Part shown: one piece after another, positions 16,224 to 25,070 of the stretch
How positions within the stretch are numbered: the first letter of the stretch is position 1
Layout of the letters: every line of letters begins with the position of its first letter
From: Luteibacter jiangsuensis
Lineage (GTDB): Bacteria > Pseudomonadota > Gammaproteobacteria > Xanthomonadales > Rhodanobacteraceae
Direction of reading: 5' to 3'
DNA: 64,000 nt
Assembly: GCF_030812295.1 (NCBI RefSeq)
Contig: NZ_JAUSSK010000001.1
Location: forward strand, 62,001-126,000
Position numbers and translations under genes: made by a program
Notes under the pieces: generated by a model
Seen by the model: the letters and a program-made list of their open reading frames with translations, nothing else
Databases searched by the model: none
What the model was told of the DNA's origin: nothing

Positions 16224-18620
16224 TCATTTGCGGATGCTCGATGCGGAATCCCGCATAGTCGACACGATGCGCAGGATCTGTCCCGGTTTTCCGTGCAGGC
16301 GGATGGCATCGCCACGCCGGTCGGCTTCCGCGACGGTTTCGCCGTCGATGTGAACGTGGGGACCCGCACCGCGCAGGCTGATCCAGATGGCTTTGGGATT
16401 CGCGTCAGCCGGCAAGGTGACCGTTGCGGACAGCTGCGAACCGTCCTTCCTCAGCGTGACGCCGCAGCGCCCCCAGCGCGTGGGAGCGGCGTCCAGACTC
16501 ACCGGCTCGCCGGTATCGAGCCACGCGTGGGGAATCGCACGGGCCAGCCACAGCGTCTCGCCCGCGCTGTCGTCGAAGACGAAGGCCCAGCGCAGCAGCA
16601 GCGGGATCGTCATCTGCGCGGGCATGCAGAACAACGGCATGCCGCCGGTGATGTCGGCGACCTCGCCGGCCGTCCAGCTGCCGGGCGTATGCGCATGGTG
16701 GCGATGCGCATAAAGAAACAGCAGGTACTCGTCGACGCGGCCCAGGCGCAACAGTTGCTGTGCATAGCCATAGGAGATGAAACCAAGGATATCCCTGCTT
16801 TTCGGGTCGACGGGCCCGATGTTCGCGACCACGCCGAGGGTGGTGGCGCCATGGCCGCGCATGCCATCGATGACCACGTTGGCGAGGTCGTCGGATAGCA
16901 CGTCGGCTTGCAGGAGCTCGGCGTAGACCCGGTGTGGCCATTGTTGCTCGCTGGGCTTTTCCTGCGCGAGCGATTCGCGGAAGGTGAGCCTGACGCCCGG
17001 CAACGGCGGAACGTAGGGCGGTTTCAGGTCGTGGCGGATGTTGGCACGCACGCTTTCTTCCACGCGCCGGGCCAATGCTTCGGCGTGCGTCTTCCACATC
17101 GAGGCGGCATTTGCAGCGTTCGCCTCGACATCGGGCCAGACGGCGGCGAGGTCGAGCAGGCCACGGGCGGCGAGTGCGCTGTTGGCGTAGTAGGGTTTCC
17201 ACCAGAGTGCCGGATCGGGAAACAGACAGGCATCCGATTCGTTCCAGCCGTGGATCAGTCCGTGTCCGGGATCGCTGGCGGGAAGGCGCAGGCTCTCGTC
17301 ATGCAATTCCAGCAGCGTCGCGACCGTGGCCTCGATCTTCATGCGGTGCTTGCGCAGGAGGGACGCGTCGCTCGTGTAACGCAGGTAGCGCGCCAGGAGC
17401 GAAAGGGTCAGGCCGAACTGCCCCGTCTCCGCGCCGCGCATGTTGATCATGCCGTCGTCCTGGACGAAGTCGCGGAAATAGCCGTCCAGCACGGCGGCGG
17501 CCTGCTCGAAACGGCCCCATTCCAGGTTGGCGTAGAGCGAACTGGTGAAGGTGTCCTGGAAGCCGTCGTATTCGTTGCCGTAGTAGTCGCGGTCGACAGC
17601 CCCGTACTTGGGGTAGGTGCCATCCGGACGAACCACCAGTTCCCGGGCGAAGGCATGGGCGGCCATGTCGGACCATCCCGCCACGGGGACACGCACGGGC
17701 GGGAGGTCGGTCAGCTGGGCATGCCAGTAGTCGTGGAAGCGCAGCAGCGCCGCGTAGAAGGCATCGGCCTGCGGCGGTTCTCGGCGCGGGGGATAGGCGG
17801 GGTAGCTGTGTCCGTAGACCACGCGGGTGAAACGGCCTTGTTCGACCAGCGCGGTCCGGTGCCAGGTCTGCACGACGAAACGGTCGTTGGCGTCCACGTC
17901 GGCGAACACGAGCACGTCGTACCAGCGGCCGTCGTCCAGCGGCACGACCTTGTGCACCGCGGGCAGCCAGCCGCCCAGCAAGCCCTCGCGCCGGCGCGCG
18001 ACCTTCTTCGGGTCGTGCAGATCGGCGAAGACCTGGTCCGCGTGATACGTGCGCGTGCTTCCGGAGGTATAGACGGGCATGGTGTCCGCGCATTGGCGGG
18101 TGCCGACGAAGCTGGTCCAGGGCAGGCGGCCGTAGTAGTTCTCGGGGTCCAGCGACGATGCCGCCGGCGGCGCGGCCAGGCGTACCTGCGTCTCGTCCGG
18201 TTCGCCCCGTGCAAGGAGATGCTCCGCGAGGAGGTCTGCCCCGGCCAGTGCGACATCGGCCAGTTTCATGCCGAAGTAGGGTTGCGCGGCTTCGTCGTAG
18301 GTGGCTTCGGTGCGCTTGCCGATCACGCAGGCCTGCGTGCCATCGTGGAGCACGATCGGGCCGTCCGGGTGGGACAGGTCCTCGCCCACCTTCCAGTCGC
18401 GCCCTTGCAGGCGAAAACCGGGCAGGCCGACGAGGTGCTCGCGCGGAACGCCGGCAAGCGGAACACGCACAGGCAACGTGGTCCCGCGAACCGCCGAGGT
18501 GGGGTGCGGCGCGAACGCTTCCGCCGTCAGCGGACCCAGGCTGGCGGCGGCGCCCGTTGCCGCCAGCACACGGAGGAAGTGGCGCCGGTCCATGGCAGTC
18601 TCATCGCCGCGCTCACTCAT
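16224..18620 (-). CDS. Tat-exported six-hairpin glycosidase-like protein, family unassigned
   Basis: About 798 residues. A Tat signal (MDRRHFLRVLAATGAAASLG) starts at residue 10. The N-terminal half is beta-rich (about 40-330). The middle has the repeating helix pairs of an (alpha/alpha)6 barrel (about 340-690) with acidic motifs YGNEYDGFQDTFTSSLY and LIHGWNESDACLFPDP, as in GH78/GH63/GH142-like clans. A short beta tail closes it. The ATG at 18620 overlaps the permease stop by 8 bases; the ATG at 18593, directly before the Tat motif, is an alternative. I cannot name the family; a glycosidase acting on arabinose- or rhamnose-containing plant glycans is an inference from fold and neighbours. 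Confidence 0.75.
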   Translation of the reverse strand: MSERGDETAMDRRHFLRVLAATGAAASLGPLTAEAFAPHPTSAVRGTTLPVRVPLAGVPREHLVGLPGFRLQGRDWKVGEDLSHPDGPIVLHDGTQACVIGKRTEATYDEAAQPYFGMKLADVALAGADLLAEHLLARGEPDETQVRLAAPPAASSLDPENYYGRLPWTSFVGTRQCADTMPVYTSGSTRTYHADQVFADLHDPKKVARRREGLLGGWLPAVHKVVPLDDGRWYDVLVFADVDANDRFVVQTWHRTALVEQGRFTRVVYGHSYPAYPPRREPPQADAFYAALLRFHDYWHAQLTDLPPVRVPVAGWSDMAAHAFARELVVRPDGTYPKYGAVDRDYYGNEYDGFQDTFTSSLYANLEWGRFEQAAAVLDGYFRDFVQDDGMINMRGAETGQFGLTLSLLARYLRYTSDASLLRKHRMKIEATVATLLELHDESLRLPASDPGHGLIHGWNESDACLFPDPALWWKPYYANSALAARGLLDLAAVWPDVEANAANAASMWKTHAEALARRVEESVRANIRHDLKPPYVPPLPGVRLTFRESLAQEKPSEQQWPHRVYAELLQADVLSDDLANVVIDGMRGHGATTLGVVANIGPVDPKSRDILGFISYGYAQQLLRLGRVDEYLLFLYAHRHHAHTPGSWTAGEVADITGGMPLFCMPAQMTIPLLLRWAFVFDDSAGETLWLARAIPHAWLDTGEPVSLDAAPTRWGRCGVTLRKDGSQLSATVTLPADANPKAIWISLRGAGPHVHIDGETVAEADRRGDAIRLHGKPGQILRIVSTMRDSASSIRK

Positions 18621-20196
18621 CGTCGTCGTCCAGGGCAAGTTCGTGGGCCGGGACGCCGGTGTTCGCGCCCCAGTAATAGATGCCCGTCGCCATGACCAGT
18701 ACGACGAGGGAATCCCATGGATGCGCGATGACGCCCATGCCACCGAACGTGCCCAGCCACGAGACGATCATCGTCAATGCGTAAAAGCCGATGAGCCAGA
18801 GCGAGGACCGCACGTTGCGGACCAGCGAGGAGCGCTCGCCGCCTGTCACCAGTTTGTATGCGACGTAAGCGGCGAACATCACGATCTGCAAGCCCAGTAG
18901 CCACGACACCGTGGCCCACGTGGACCAATAGACGATCAGCGCCGCCACGGCGAAGGAGAGCGGTCCGATCAGGCCGAAGGCCTTGACCCGGAACGGCCGA
19001 GCGAGGCCCGGTGCATTGCGGCGCAGGGCGGCGACGGTTACCGGGGCGACGGCGTAGCTGAGCACCAGGGCCGCGGAAACCACCTGGATCAGCGCCTCCC
19101 ATGAAGGAAACGGGAGGGTCCAGAACACCGACAGTGCGAAGGTCAGCCAGAGCGCTGGCCGCGGGATGCCCGACTCGCGGTCGATACGCGTGAGGACCGG
19201 AAGGAACGATCCGCTGCGAGCCCAGCCATAGACGATGCGCGGCGTGGCGTTCATGTAGATGTTGCCCGTGCCGCTGGGCGAGATCACCGCGTCGCACACC
19301 ACCAGCGTGGCCAGCCAGCCCAGGCCGAGGGCCATGGCGATGTCGTGGTACGGCAGGGCGAAGGCCTTGTCCACGCCGGCCCATCCTCCAGCCAGCAATT
19401 CGGTGGGAATGCCGCCGAGGAACGCGAGTTGGAGCAGCACGTAGATCACCGTGGACAGCACCACGGAAAGGATCAATGCGATGGGGATCGTGCGTTGTGG
19501 ATCGCGCACCTCGCTGGCGACCGACACGATCGGCGTCAGGCCCAGGTAGGCGAAGATGATGCCGCCTGCCGAGATCGCCGCCTCCACGCCCGATAGGCCG
19601 TTCGGGGCGATGCCATGGAGGGTCAGGTTGTCCGGATGGAAGTGCGTCAACAGCAGCACGATGACCAGCAGGGGCACGACGAACTTGAAAATGCTGACGA
19701 TGTTGTTCGCCTTGGCGAACGCCTTCACGCTGAAGTAGTTCAGAACGAAGAACGCCGCGAGCAGGGCGAACTGCACGATCCATCCGAGAAGGCTGGCGTG
19801 CGAACTGCCGGGCACGTTCAGCGCCGGCATCCAGGCCGCTGCATACTGGCGGCAGGCCACCACCTCGATCGCGATCAGGCTGGAGAACGCGATCAGCGTG
19901 ATGAAGCCCATCAACGAGCCAAGCAACGGACCGTGCGAATACTCCGGATAGCGCACGGCCCCACCGGCGCGGGGAAGCGCGGCGCCCAGCTCGCAGTACA
20001 CCAGCCCGAGCAACAATACGGCCACGCCGCCGATCACCCACGAGAGGATGCCTGCCGGCCCCGCCAATGCGCTGACGTGGCTGGCGGCGAAGAGCCAGCC
20101 CGAACCGAAGATGGCGCCGAGGCCGATGAAGGTGAGGTCCACCAGGCTGAGTTGCTTATGAAACCTGCCCTGCGGCGGTGCGGAAGCGTCGGCCAT
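18613..20196 (-). CDS. APC-family amino acid permease
   Basis: A 527-residue inner-membrane transporter with twelve or more helices. The N-terminal signature is that of the APC superfamily: LSLVDLTFIGLGAIFGSGWL (residues 16-35), with the GxGxxxGxG-like unwound segment of helix 1, then YCELGAALPRAGGAVRYPEY (helix 2-3). The C-terminus is acidic (ALDDDDE). It should take up an amino acid or small peptide-derived compound by cation symport or exchange. Given its position between peptidases and the hydroxyproline operon, hydroxyproline, proline or an X-Hyp dipeptide is a plausible substrate. It follows the DUF885 gene by 2 bases and so is in the same transcript. Confidence 0.88.
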   Translation of the reverse strand: MADASAPPQGRFHKQLSLVDLTFIGLGAIFGSGWLFAASHVSALAGPAGILSWVIGGVAVLLLGLVYCELGAALPRAGGAVRYPEYSHGPLLGSLMGFITLIAFSSLIAIEVVACRQYAAAWMPALNVPGSSHASLLGWIVQFALLAAFFVLNYFSVKAFAKANNIVSIFKFVVPLLVIVLLLTHFHPDNLTLHGIAPNGLSGVEAAISAGGIIFAYLGLTPIVSVASEVRDPQRTIPIALILSVVLSTVIYVLLQLAFLGGIPTELLAGGWAGVDKAFALPYHDIAMALGLGWLATLVVCDAVISPSGTGNIYMNATPRIVYGWARSGSFLPVLTRIDRESGIPRPALWLTFALSVFWTLPFPSWEALIQVVSAALVLSYAVAPVTVAALRRNAPGLARPFRVKAFGLIGPLSFAVAALIVYWSTWATVSWLLGLQIVMFAAYVAYKLVTGGERSSLVRNVRSSLWLIGFYALTMIVSWLGTFGGMGVIAHPWDSLVVLVMATGIYYWGANTGVPAHELALDDDDE

Positions 20197-20198
20197 GG

Positions 20199-21962
20199 TC
20201 AGTGATCCTTTCCTGCGTAGGGCGACTTGCCGCCGCTGTCGATGAAGGCGTCGATCCGTGCCGCCAGCACGGGAAGCGGCACCGAACCCGTCGATAGCAC
20301 GGTGTCGTGGAAGGCGCGGATGTCGAAGCGCTTGCCGAGCGCCTTCTCCGCTTTCGAGCGGCCGTCGCGGATCGCCATCTCACCGAGGTAGTACGAGAGC
20401 GCCTGGGCGGGCCATGCGATGTAGCGGTCCACTTCCGTATCGATCTCGTGCTCGGCCAGGGCCGTGTTGTCGCGCAGGTACTGGCGTGCCTGCTCGCGTG
20501 TCCAGTGCATCTGGTGGATACCGGTGTCGACCACCAGGCGCGCGGCGCGCCATGCCTGGTAGCTGAGGTAACCGAAGCGTTCGTAGGGAGTGTGGTAGAT
20601 GCCCATCTCCTGGCCCAGGTACTCGCAGTACAACGCCCAGCCTTCGCCATAGGCGGAGATATACGTATAGCGGCGGAAGTCCGGAAGACCGTCCATCTCA
20701 GCGGCCAAGGGCATTTGCAGCGCATGGCCCGGCGAGGATTCGTGCAAGGTCAGCGCGGGCAGCGAGTAGAGCGGACGGGCGGGAAGGTTGTACGTGTTGA
20801 CCAGGTAGATACCGGGCCCGCCGCGCCCGCCGGTGTAGATCGGGGCGAGATCGGCGGGGACGGGCTTGATCGCGAATCGCCGGCGCGGCAAGCGGCCGAT
20901 ATAGTCGCCGACCACGCCGTCCACTTCCTTCGCTATCCACGCCGCGTCCTTGAGCAGTTCGTCCGGTGTCTTCGCGTAGAAGCGCGGATCGCTGCGCAGG
21001 AACTGGAGGAAATCGGCGAAGCTTCCCTTGAATCCCACCTCCTCGATGATGTCGAGCATCTGCTGGTGGATCGAGGCCATCTCCTTCAGGCCCAGCGCGT
21101 GGATCGCATCGGGGCTCATGTCGAGCGTGGTGTATTCGAGTATCTGCGACCGGTAGAACGCCTCGCCGTCGGGCAGGTCCACGGCGGCGAGGCTGGCGCG
21201 TGCCTTCGGCGCGTACTCCTCGCGCAGGAAACGCAGCAGCTTCGCATACGACGGGATCACCTGCGTATCGATGACGGCGAGCGCTTCCGCGCGCAACCTG
21301 GCCTGTTCGGCGGCAGGCACGCTGGCCGGCATCTTCTGGAACGGCGTATAGAAGAGGTTGGCTTCTCCCTTCGTTCCGGCGGTCTGCTGGATGCCGTCGT
21401 ACTGGCTTTCGACGATGAGCTTCGGCTGGGTGAATCCCCGCGCCATGCCCCGGCGCATGTTGGCGATCTGGTCGTCGAAGTAGCGCGGGATGTCACGCAG
21501 CTTGCCCAGGTAATGCCGGTAATCGTCCTCGCGCAAGAAGGTGCCGCGCGCGCTGAAACCGAGGTTGCTCCAGAACGCCGAGTCCGCGTTGAACGGCATC
21601 TGCCACGTCTTGTCGCGCTGGTCGGCGAGCAGGACCTCGACCTGCTGCCGGTAGACCGCGTAGTCGACCGGGCCTTCCCCGCGCAGTTGTTTCGGGTCGA
21701 TCGCCTGCAGTTGCTTCAGCACGTCGGCCCAGTACCGTTCGCGTGCTTCCTGCGTGGCGGCGTCCACCTTGGGGAGGTTCGACGAGGCACGGCCGGGACC
21801 GTCCTCGTCATCGGCCCCGGCGAACTGCTGCTGGCGCCAGGTCCATTCGCGTTTATAGATCGCCTCGAACCGTTGGTTCGCATCCTCCGTGGCGTGGGCG
21901 ATGGGCAGGGCGCCTAGGATGAGTCCAAGCAGGCAGGCCACGCGGGCAACGGATAGGGGCAC
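20199..21962 (-). CDS. Secreted DUF885 metallopeptidase-like protein (copy 1)
   Basis: A 587-residue protein. It has a signal peptide (LSVARVACLLGLILGALPIAHA, about residues 3-24), then the all-helical DUF885 fold. The HExxxxH-like zinc motif is LTLHESSPGHALQM, with a downstream acidic helix (YGEGWALYCEYLGQEMG) likely to supply the third ligand, as in M2/M3-type helical peptidases. The start is GTG. It is 12 bases downstream of a second DUF885 gene and 2 bases upstream of the permease. The pair looks like a tandem duplication. In this setting the likely job is trimming periplasmic peptides before uptake. Confidence 0.85.
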   Translation of the reverse strand: MPLSVARVACLLGLILGALPIAHATEDANQRFEAIYKREWTWRQQQFAGADDEDGPGRASSNLPKVDAATQEARERYWADVLKQLQAIDPKQLRGEGPVDYAVYRQQVEVLLADQRDKTWQMPFNADSAFWSNLGFSARGTFLREDDYRHYLGKLRDIPRYFDDQIANMRRGMARGFTQPKLIVESQYDGIQQTAGTKGEANLFYTPFQKMPASVPAAEQARLRAEALAVIDTQVIPSYAKLLRFLREEYAPKARASLAAVDLPDGEAFYRSQILEYTTLDMSPDAIHALGLKEMASIHQQMLDIIEEVGFKGSFADFLQFLRSDPRFYAKTPDELLKDAAWIAKEVDGVVGDYIGRLPRRRFAIKPVPADLAPIYTGGRGGPGIYLVNTYNLPARPLYSLPALTLHESSPGHALQMPLAAEMDGLPDFRRYTYISAYGEGWALYCEYLGQEMGIYHTPYERFGYLSYQAWRAARLVVDTGIHQMHWTREQARQYLRDNTALAEHEIDTEVDRYIAWPAQALSYYLGEMAIRDGRSKAEKALGKRFDIRAFHDTVLSTGSVPLPVLAARIDAFIDSGGKSPYAGKDH

Positions 21963-21974
21963 GGCGATCTCCGC

Positions 21975-23756
21975 TCAGGGTTGGTTGGTCTTTCCGGCTT
22001 TCACGGCGGCGATCCATGCGTTGGTGCGCGCGTCCAGCATGTCCAGCGGCATGGCGCCACCGGAGAGCATCTGGTCGTGGAAGGCGCGGATGTCGAAGCG
22101 GTCCCCGAGTTCCTTCCGTGCGCGCTGGCGGAGTTCGAGGAATTTCAGCTGGCCCAGCTTGTAACCGAGCGCCTGGCCCGGCCACGCGATGTAGCGGTCG
22201 GTCTCGGCCTGCATGCTCGGTTCGTCCTCGGCCGGATGGGCGTGGAAGAAATCGATCATCTGTTGCCGGTTCCAATGCAGCGCGTGCGTCCCCGTGTCCA
22301 GCACGAGGCGATCGGCACGCAGCAGTTCGCCGCTCAACCGGCCGTAATCCTCGTAGGCATCCTTGTAGAAGCCCACGTCCTTCGCCAGCTGCTCGGCATA
22401 GAGCGCCCAGCCCTCGATGTACGCGTTGTAGCCCGCCTGTTGGCGGAACGGCGGCAGGGGCAGGGTCTGCGCGATGGAGATCTGCAGGTGATGCCCGGGC
22501 ACGCCTTCGTGGTAGGCGGTGTCCTCGATCGTGTACAGGCCACGCTGTTCGTAGTCGCCGGTGTTGACGAAGACGATGCCGGGACGCGAACCGTCGGGTG
22601 TGCCCTGATGGTATTCCGCGCCGGCGGCATCCTTTTCACGGTAACGCTCCACCGCCTGTACCCGAAGCGCTGTCTTCGGCAGGGTGCCGAACAGCTTGGG
22701 CAACTCCGGCTGCATGCCCGCGATGTACGTCCGGTAGTCGTCGAGGATCTGCTCGCGCGAACCCGCATACAGCTTGCGATCGCTGGCCACGGCCTTGCGC
22801 AAGGCGGCGAGGTCCGCATAGCCGAGCTTGTGCGCGATGGCGGTCATCTCGCCTTCGATGCGCTTCACCTCGTCCAGGCCGATCTGGTGGATGCGCTGCG
22901 GGGACAGCTCGGTGGTCGTCTGTGTGTGGATGGCGAAGCGGTAGCGCGCATCGCCGTCGGGCAGCGACCAGATGCCTTCCTGGCTGCGGCCGTGCGGCGC
23001 GTATTCCTTCGCGACGAAGTCGGCCAGCTTGCGGTACGCCGGCCGCACCTTGTCGTCGACGGCGGCGAGGATCGCCTTGCGCAACCGGGCCTGGTCGGCG
23101 GCGGAAACGCTCTTCGGGAACTGCGTCACGGGCTGGCCGAAGACGTTGTCCTCGTCTTTCGCGGCGGCGATGTCCTGGGCCTGCTTGATCACCTTTTCCA
23201 GGAGGTAGCGTGGCTGCATCAATCCATCCGCCATGCCCAGGCGCGAGGCGGCGATCATCTGGTCGATAGCCCTGGGGACGGCTTCAAGACGCTTGAGGTA
23301 GTCCTCGTAATGCGCCGTGCTGTCGAAGGGAATGGTCGAGACGAAACCGGGGAGGGCGAGATGGGCGCCGCCGATCTGGTCGAGCGGCATCTCGTAGTTT
23401 TTCAGGCGGATCGCTTCCAGGCGGTCCTGCAGTTCGCGGATCGCCATGTCGCGGCTGAGCCGGCGTTGCTCGTCCAGGTCCGTGGGGTCCACCGCGTCGA
23501 AACGTTTGAGGAAGGCTTCGGTGGCCTTGCGGTCGTCCACCACGTGGGCGGGTGAGTAGTCGGTCCAGCGGTCGTTGTAGCGATAGTCGCCGATCGTGGT
23601 GGCGAGTTCCGGACTTTCCTTCAGCTGGTACTCCCAGCGCTGCGCCACCAGGGCGTCGAAGGCGGTGGCCCCCGTCGTTGCGCCGTGGGCGGCGATGAAG
23701 GGCCCGGCGAGCAGGCCGCACAGGCAGAGTCCCCGGACGATCGGGCGAAGCTTCAT
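21975..23756 (-). CDS. Secreted DUF885 metallopeptidase-like protein (copy 2)
   Basis: A 593-residue paralogue of the adjacent gene. The signal peptide is PIVRGLCLCGLLAGPFIAAHGA (about residues 5-26). The zinc-binding motif is TAYHEGVPGHHLQIS, and the following helix is YIEGWALYAEQLAKDVGFY. The ATG at 23756 has a strong ribosome site (AAGGGG, 6 bases upstream) and is preferred over the start 27 codons earlier. The two copies differ at the residue after HE (HESSPGH versus HEGVPGH) and elsewhere, so they may differ in peptide preference. It lies 111 bases downstream of the M24 peptidase, so it may have its own promoter. Confidence 0.87.
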   Translation of the reverse strand: MKLRPIVRGLCLCGLLAGPFIAAHGATTGATAFDALVAQRWEYQLKESPELATTIGDYRYNDRWTDYSPAHVVDDRKATEAFLKRFDAVDPTDLDEQRRLSRDMAIRELQDRLEAIRLKNYEMPLDQIGGAHLALPGFVSTIPFDSTAHYEDYLKRLEAVPRAIDQMIAASRLGMADGLMQPRYLLEKVIKQAQDIAAAKDEDNVFGQPVTQFPKSVSAADQARLRKAILAAVDDKVRPAYRKLADFVAKEYAPHGRSQEGIWSLPDGDARYRFAIHTQTTTELSPQRIHQIGLDEVKRIEGEMTAIAHKLGYADLAALRKAVASDRKLYAGSREQILDDYRTYIAGMQPELPKLFGTLPKTALRVQAVERYREKDAAGAEYHQGTPDGSRPGIVFVNTGDYEQRGLYTIEDTAYHEGVPGHHLQISIAQTLPLPPFRQQAGYNAYIEGWALYAEQLAKDVGFYKDAYEDYGRLSGELLRADRLVLDTGTHALHWNRQQMIDFFHAHPAEDEPSMQAETDRYIAWPGQALGYKLGQLKFLELRQRARKELGDRFDIRAFHDQMLSGGAMPLDMLDARTNAWIAAVKAGKTNQP

Positions 23757-23867
23757 CGAACACCCCTTCACGAATATGACACCCCGATGCTCACCTGTGT
23801 GGCCGCCGGGCGCTAGAAGCGATTGCCCGGCGACCATGCGGAATTGGGCACAATGGATGCGGAGGTC

Positions 23868-25070
23868 TCAATCGGCGAATGGCTGGTCGATCGCGGGGGA
23901 TGGCTGGGTGAACCACGCACCGCCATCCCCGGTCACGTAAAAATGATCCTCCAGGCGGATGCCGAAGCGACCGGGCACGACGATCATCGGCTCGTTGCTG
24001 CAGCACATGCCGGGTCCGAGCGGGGTGCGATTGCCGCGAACGAGATAGGGCGCCTCGTGAATGGCCAGTCCGCAACCGTGCCCGGTGCGGTGGGGCAGGC
24101 CGGGAAGCCGGTAGTCCGGGCCCAGTCCACCCGCTTCGAGCACCCGCCGCGCCGCCGCGTCGATCTCGGCACAAGCCACGCCGGGGCGTACCGCGTCGAA
24201 CGCGGCCTGCTGCGCGGCGCGCTCCAGTTCCCAGATGCGTGCCTGGTCGGCGTCGGGCGTGCCGAAGACGTAGCTCCGGGTGATGTCGGACTGGTAACCC
24301 TGCACGCTGCATCCCGTATCGATCAGCACCAGGTCGCCGCGCTCCAGGTATTGCTCGCCGGGGATGCCGTGGGGGAACGCCGTGGCATGCCCGAACTGGA
24401 CGATGCAGAACGTCGAGCCATTGTCGGCACCCAGGGCGCGATGGGCTTCGTCGATGAAGCGTTTCACCTCACCGGTGCCGATGCCTTCGTGGAGCATGCC
24501 GGCGGCCAGCCGCTGCACCCGCAGCGTCATGGCCGTGGCCTGCTTCATCAGGGCCAGTTCGGCGTCGGATTTCGACATGCGGCAACCGTCGATGACGGCC
24601 GTGCCGTCGACGATCTCGCCGTACGGGAATACGCGGCGCAACGCCTCGAAGACACCGAAAGGCGCCGCCGGATCGAGCGCCAGGATGCGTCCGCCGGCAG
24701 CTCCCAGGCGGTTCGCCACCAAGGTTTGCGGGTCCTCGTGCTCTTCCCACATGGCCAATTCGACCGGATGGGCCATCACGGCGCGCAGGGATCCCTCCTC
24801 GAACGCGGGGCAGACCAGCACGGGCTCGCCCCGGCGCGGAAGCAGCAAGGCCACCAGGCGTTCGGTGGCACCCCAGGGAATCCCGGTGAAATAGCGAAGC
24901 GAATTGCCGGCGCCGACCAGCAACGCATCGGCGCCGATGTCATGGAGGAGTGTCCGGGCGTGTTCGATGCGCGCGAGGTATTCCTCGCGGGCGATGGGTG
25001 CGGCGACGGCACTCCATGGGGCCAGGGCGGCACGCGCGTCCGCCGGTGAGAGGTGGCCGATCTGGATCAT
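23868..25070 (-). CDS. M24-family X-Pro peptidase (aminopeptidase P/prolidase-like)
   Basis: A 400-residue cytoplasmic metallopeptidase. An N-terminal creatinase-like domain (about 20-160) comes before the pita-bread catalytic domain. All five metal ligands can be placed: Asp in VLIDTGCSVQGYQSDITRSY (two Asp), His in GHGCGLAIHEAPY, Glu in CCSNEPMIV, and Glu in GIRLEDHFYV. Relatives cleave the bond between an N-terminal residue and proline. Its ATG overlaps the ALDH stop (ATGA, 25067-25070), so it is the last gene of the hydroxyproline operon. I infer it frees proline and hydroxyproline from imported peptides. Confidence 0.9.
   Translation of the reverse strand: MIQIGHLSPADARAALAPWSAVAAPIAREEYLARIEHARTLLHDIGADALLVGAGNSLRYFTGIPWGATERLVALLLPRRGEPVLVCPAFEEGSLRAVMAHPVELAMWEEHEDPQTLVANRLGAAGGRILALDPAAPFGVFEALRRVFPYGEIVDGTAVIDGCRMSKSDAELALMKQATAMTLRVQRLAAGMLHEGIGTGEVKRFIDEAHRALGADNGSTFCIVQFGHATAFPHGIPGEQYLERGDLVLIDTGCSVQGYQSDITRSYVFGTPDADQARIWELERAAQQAAFDAVRPGVACAEIDAAARRVLEAGGLGPDYRLPGLPHRTGHGCGLAIHEAPYLVRGNRTPLGPGMCCSNEPMIVVPGRFGIRLEDHFYVTGDGGAWFTQPSPAIDQPFAD

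Noticed and set aside
14275-16353. A 692-codon open frame on the plus strand
   Set aside because: Antisense shadow of the GH127 gene; composition is artefactual and no motif is present.
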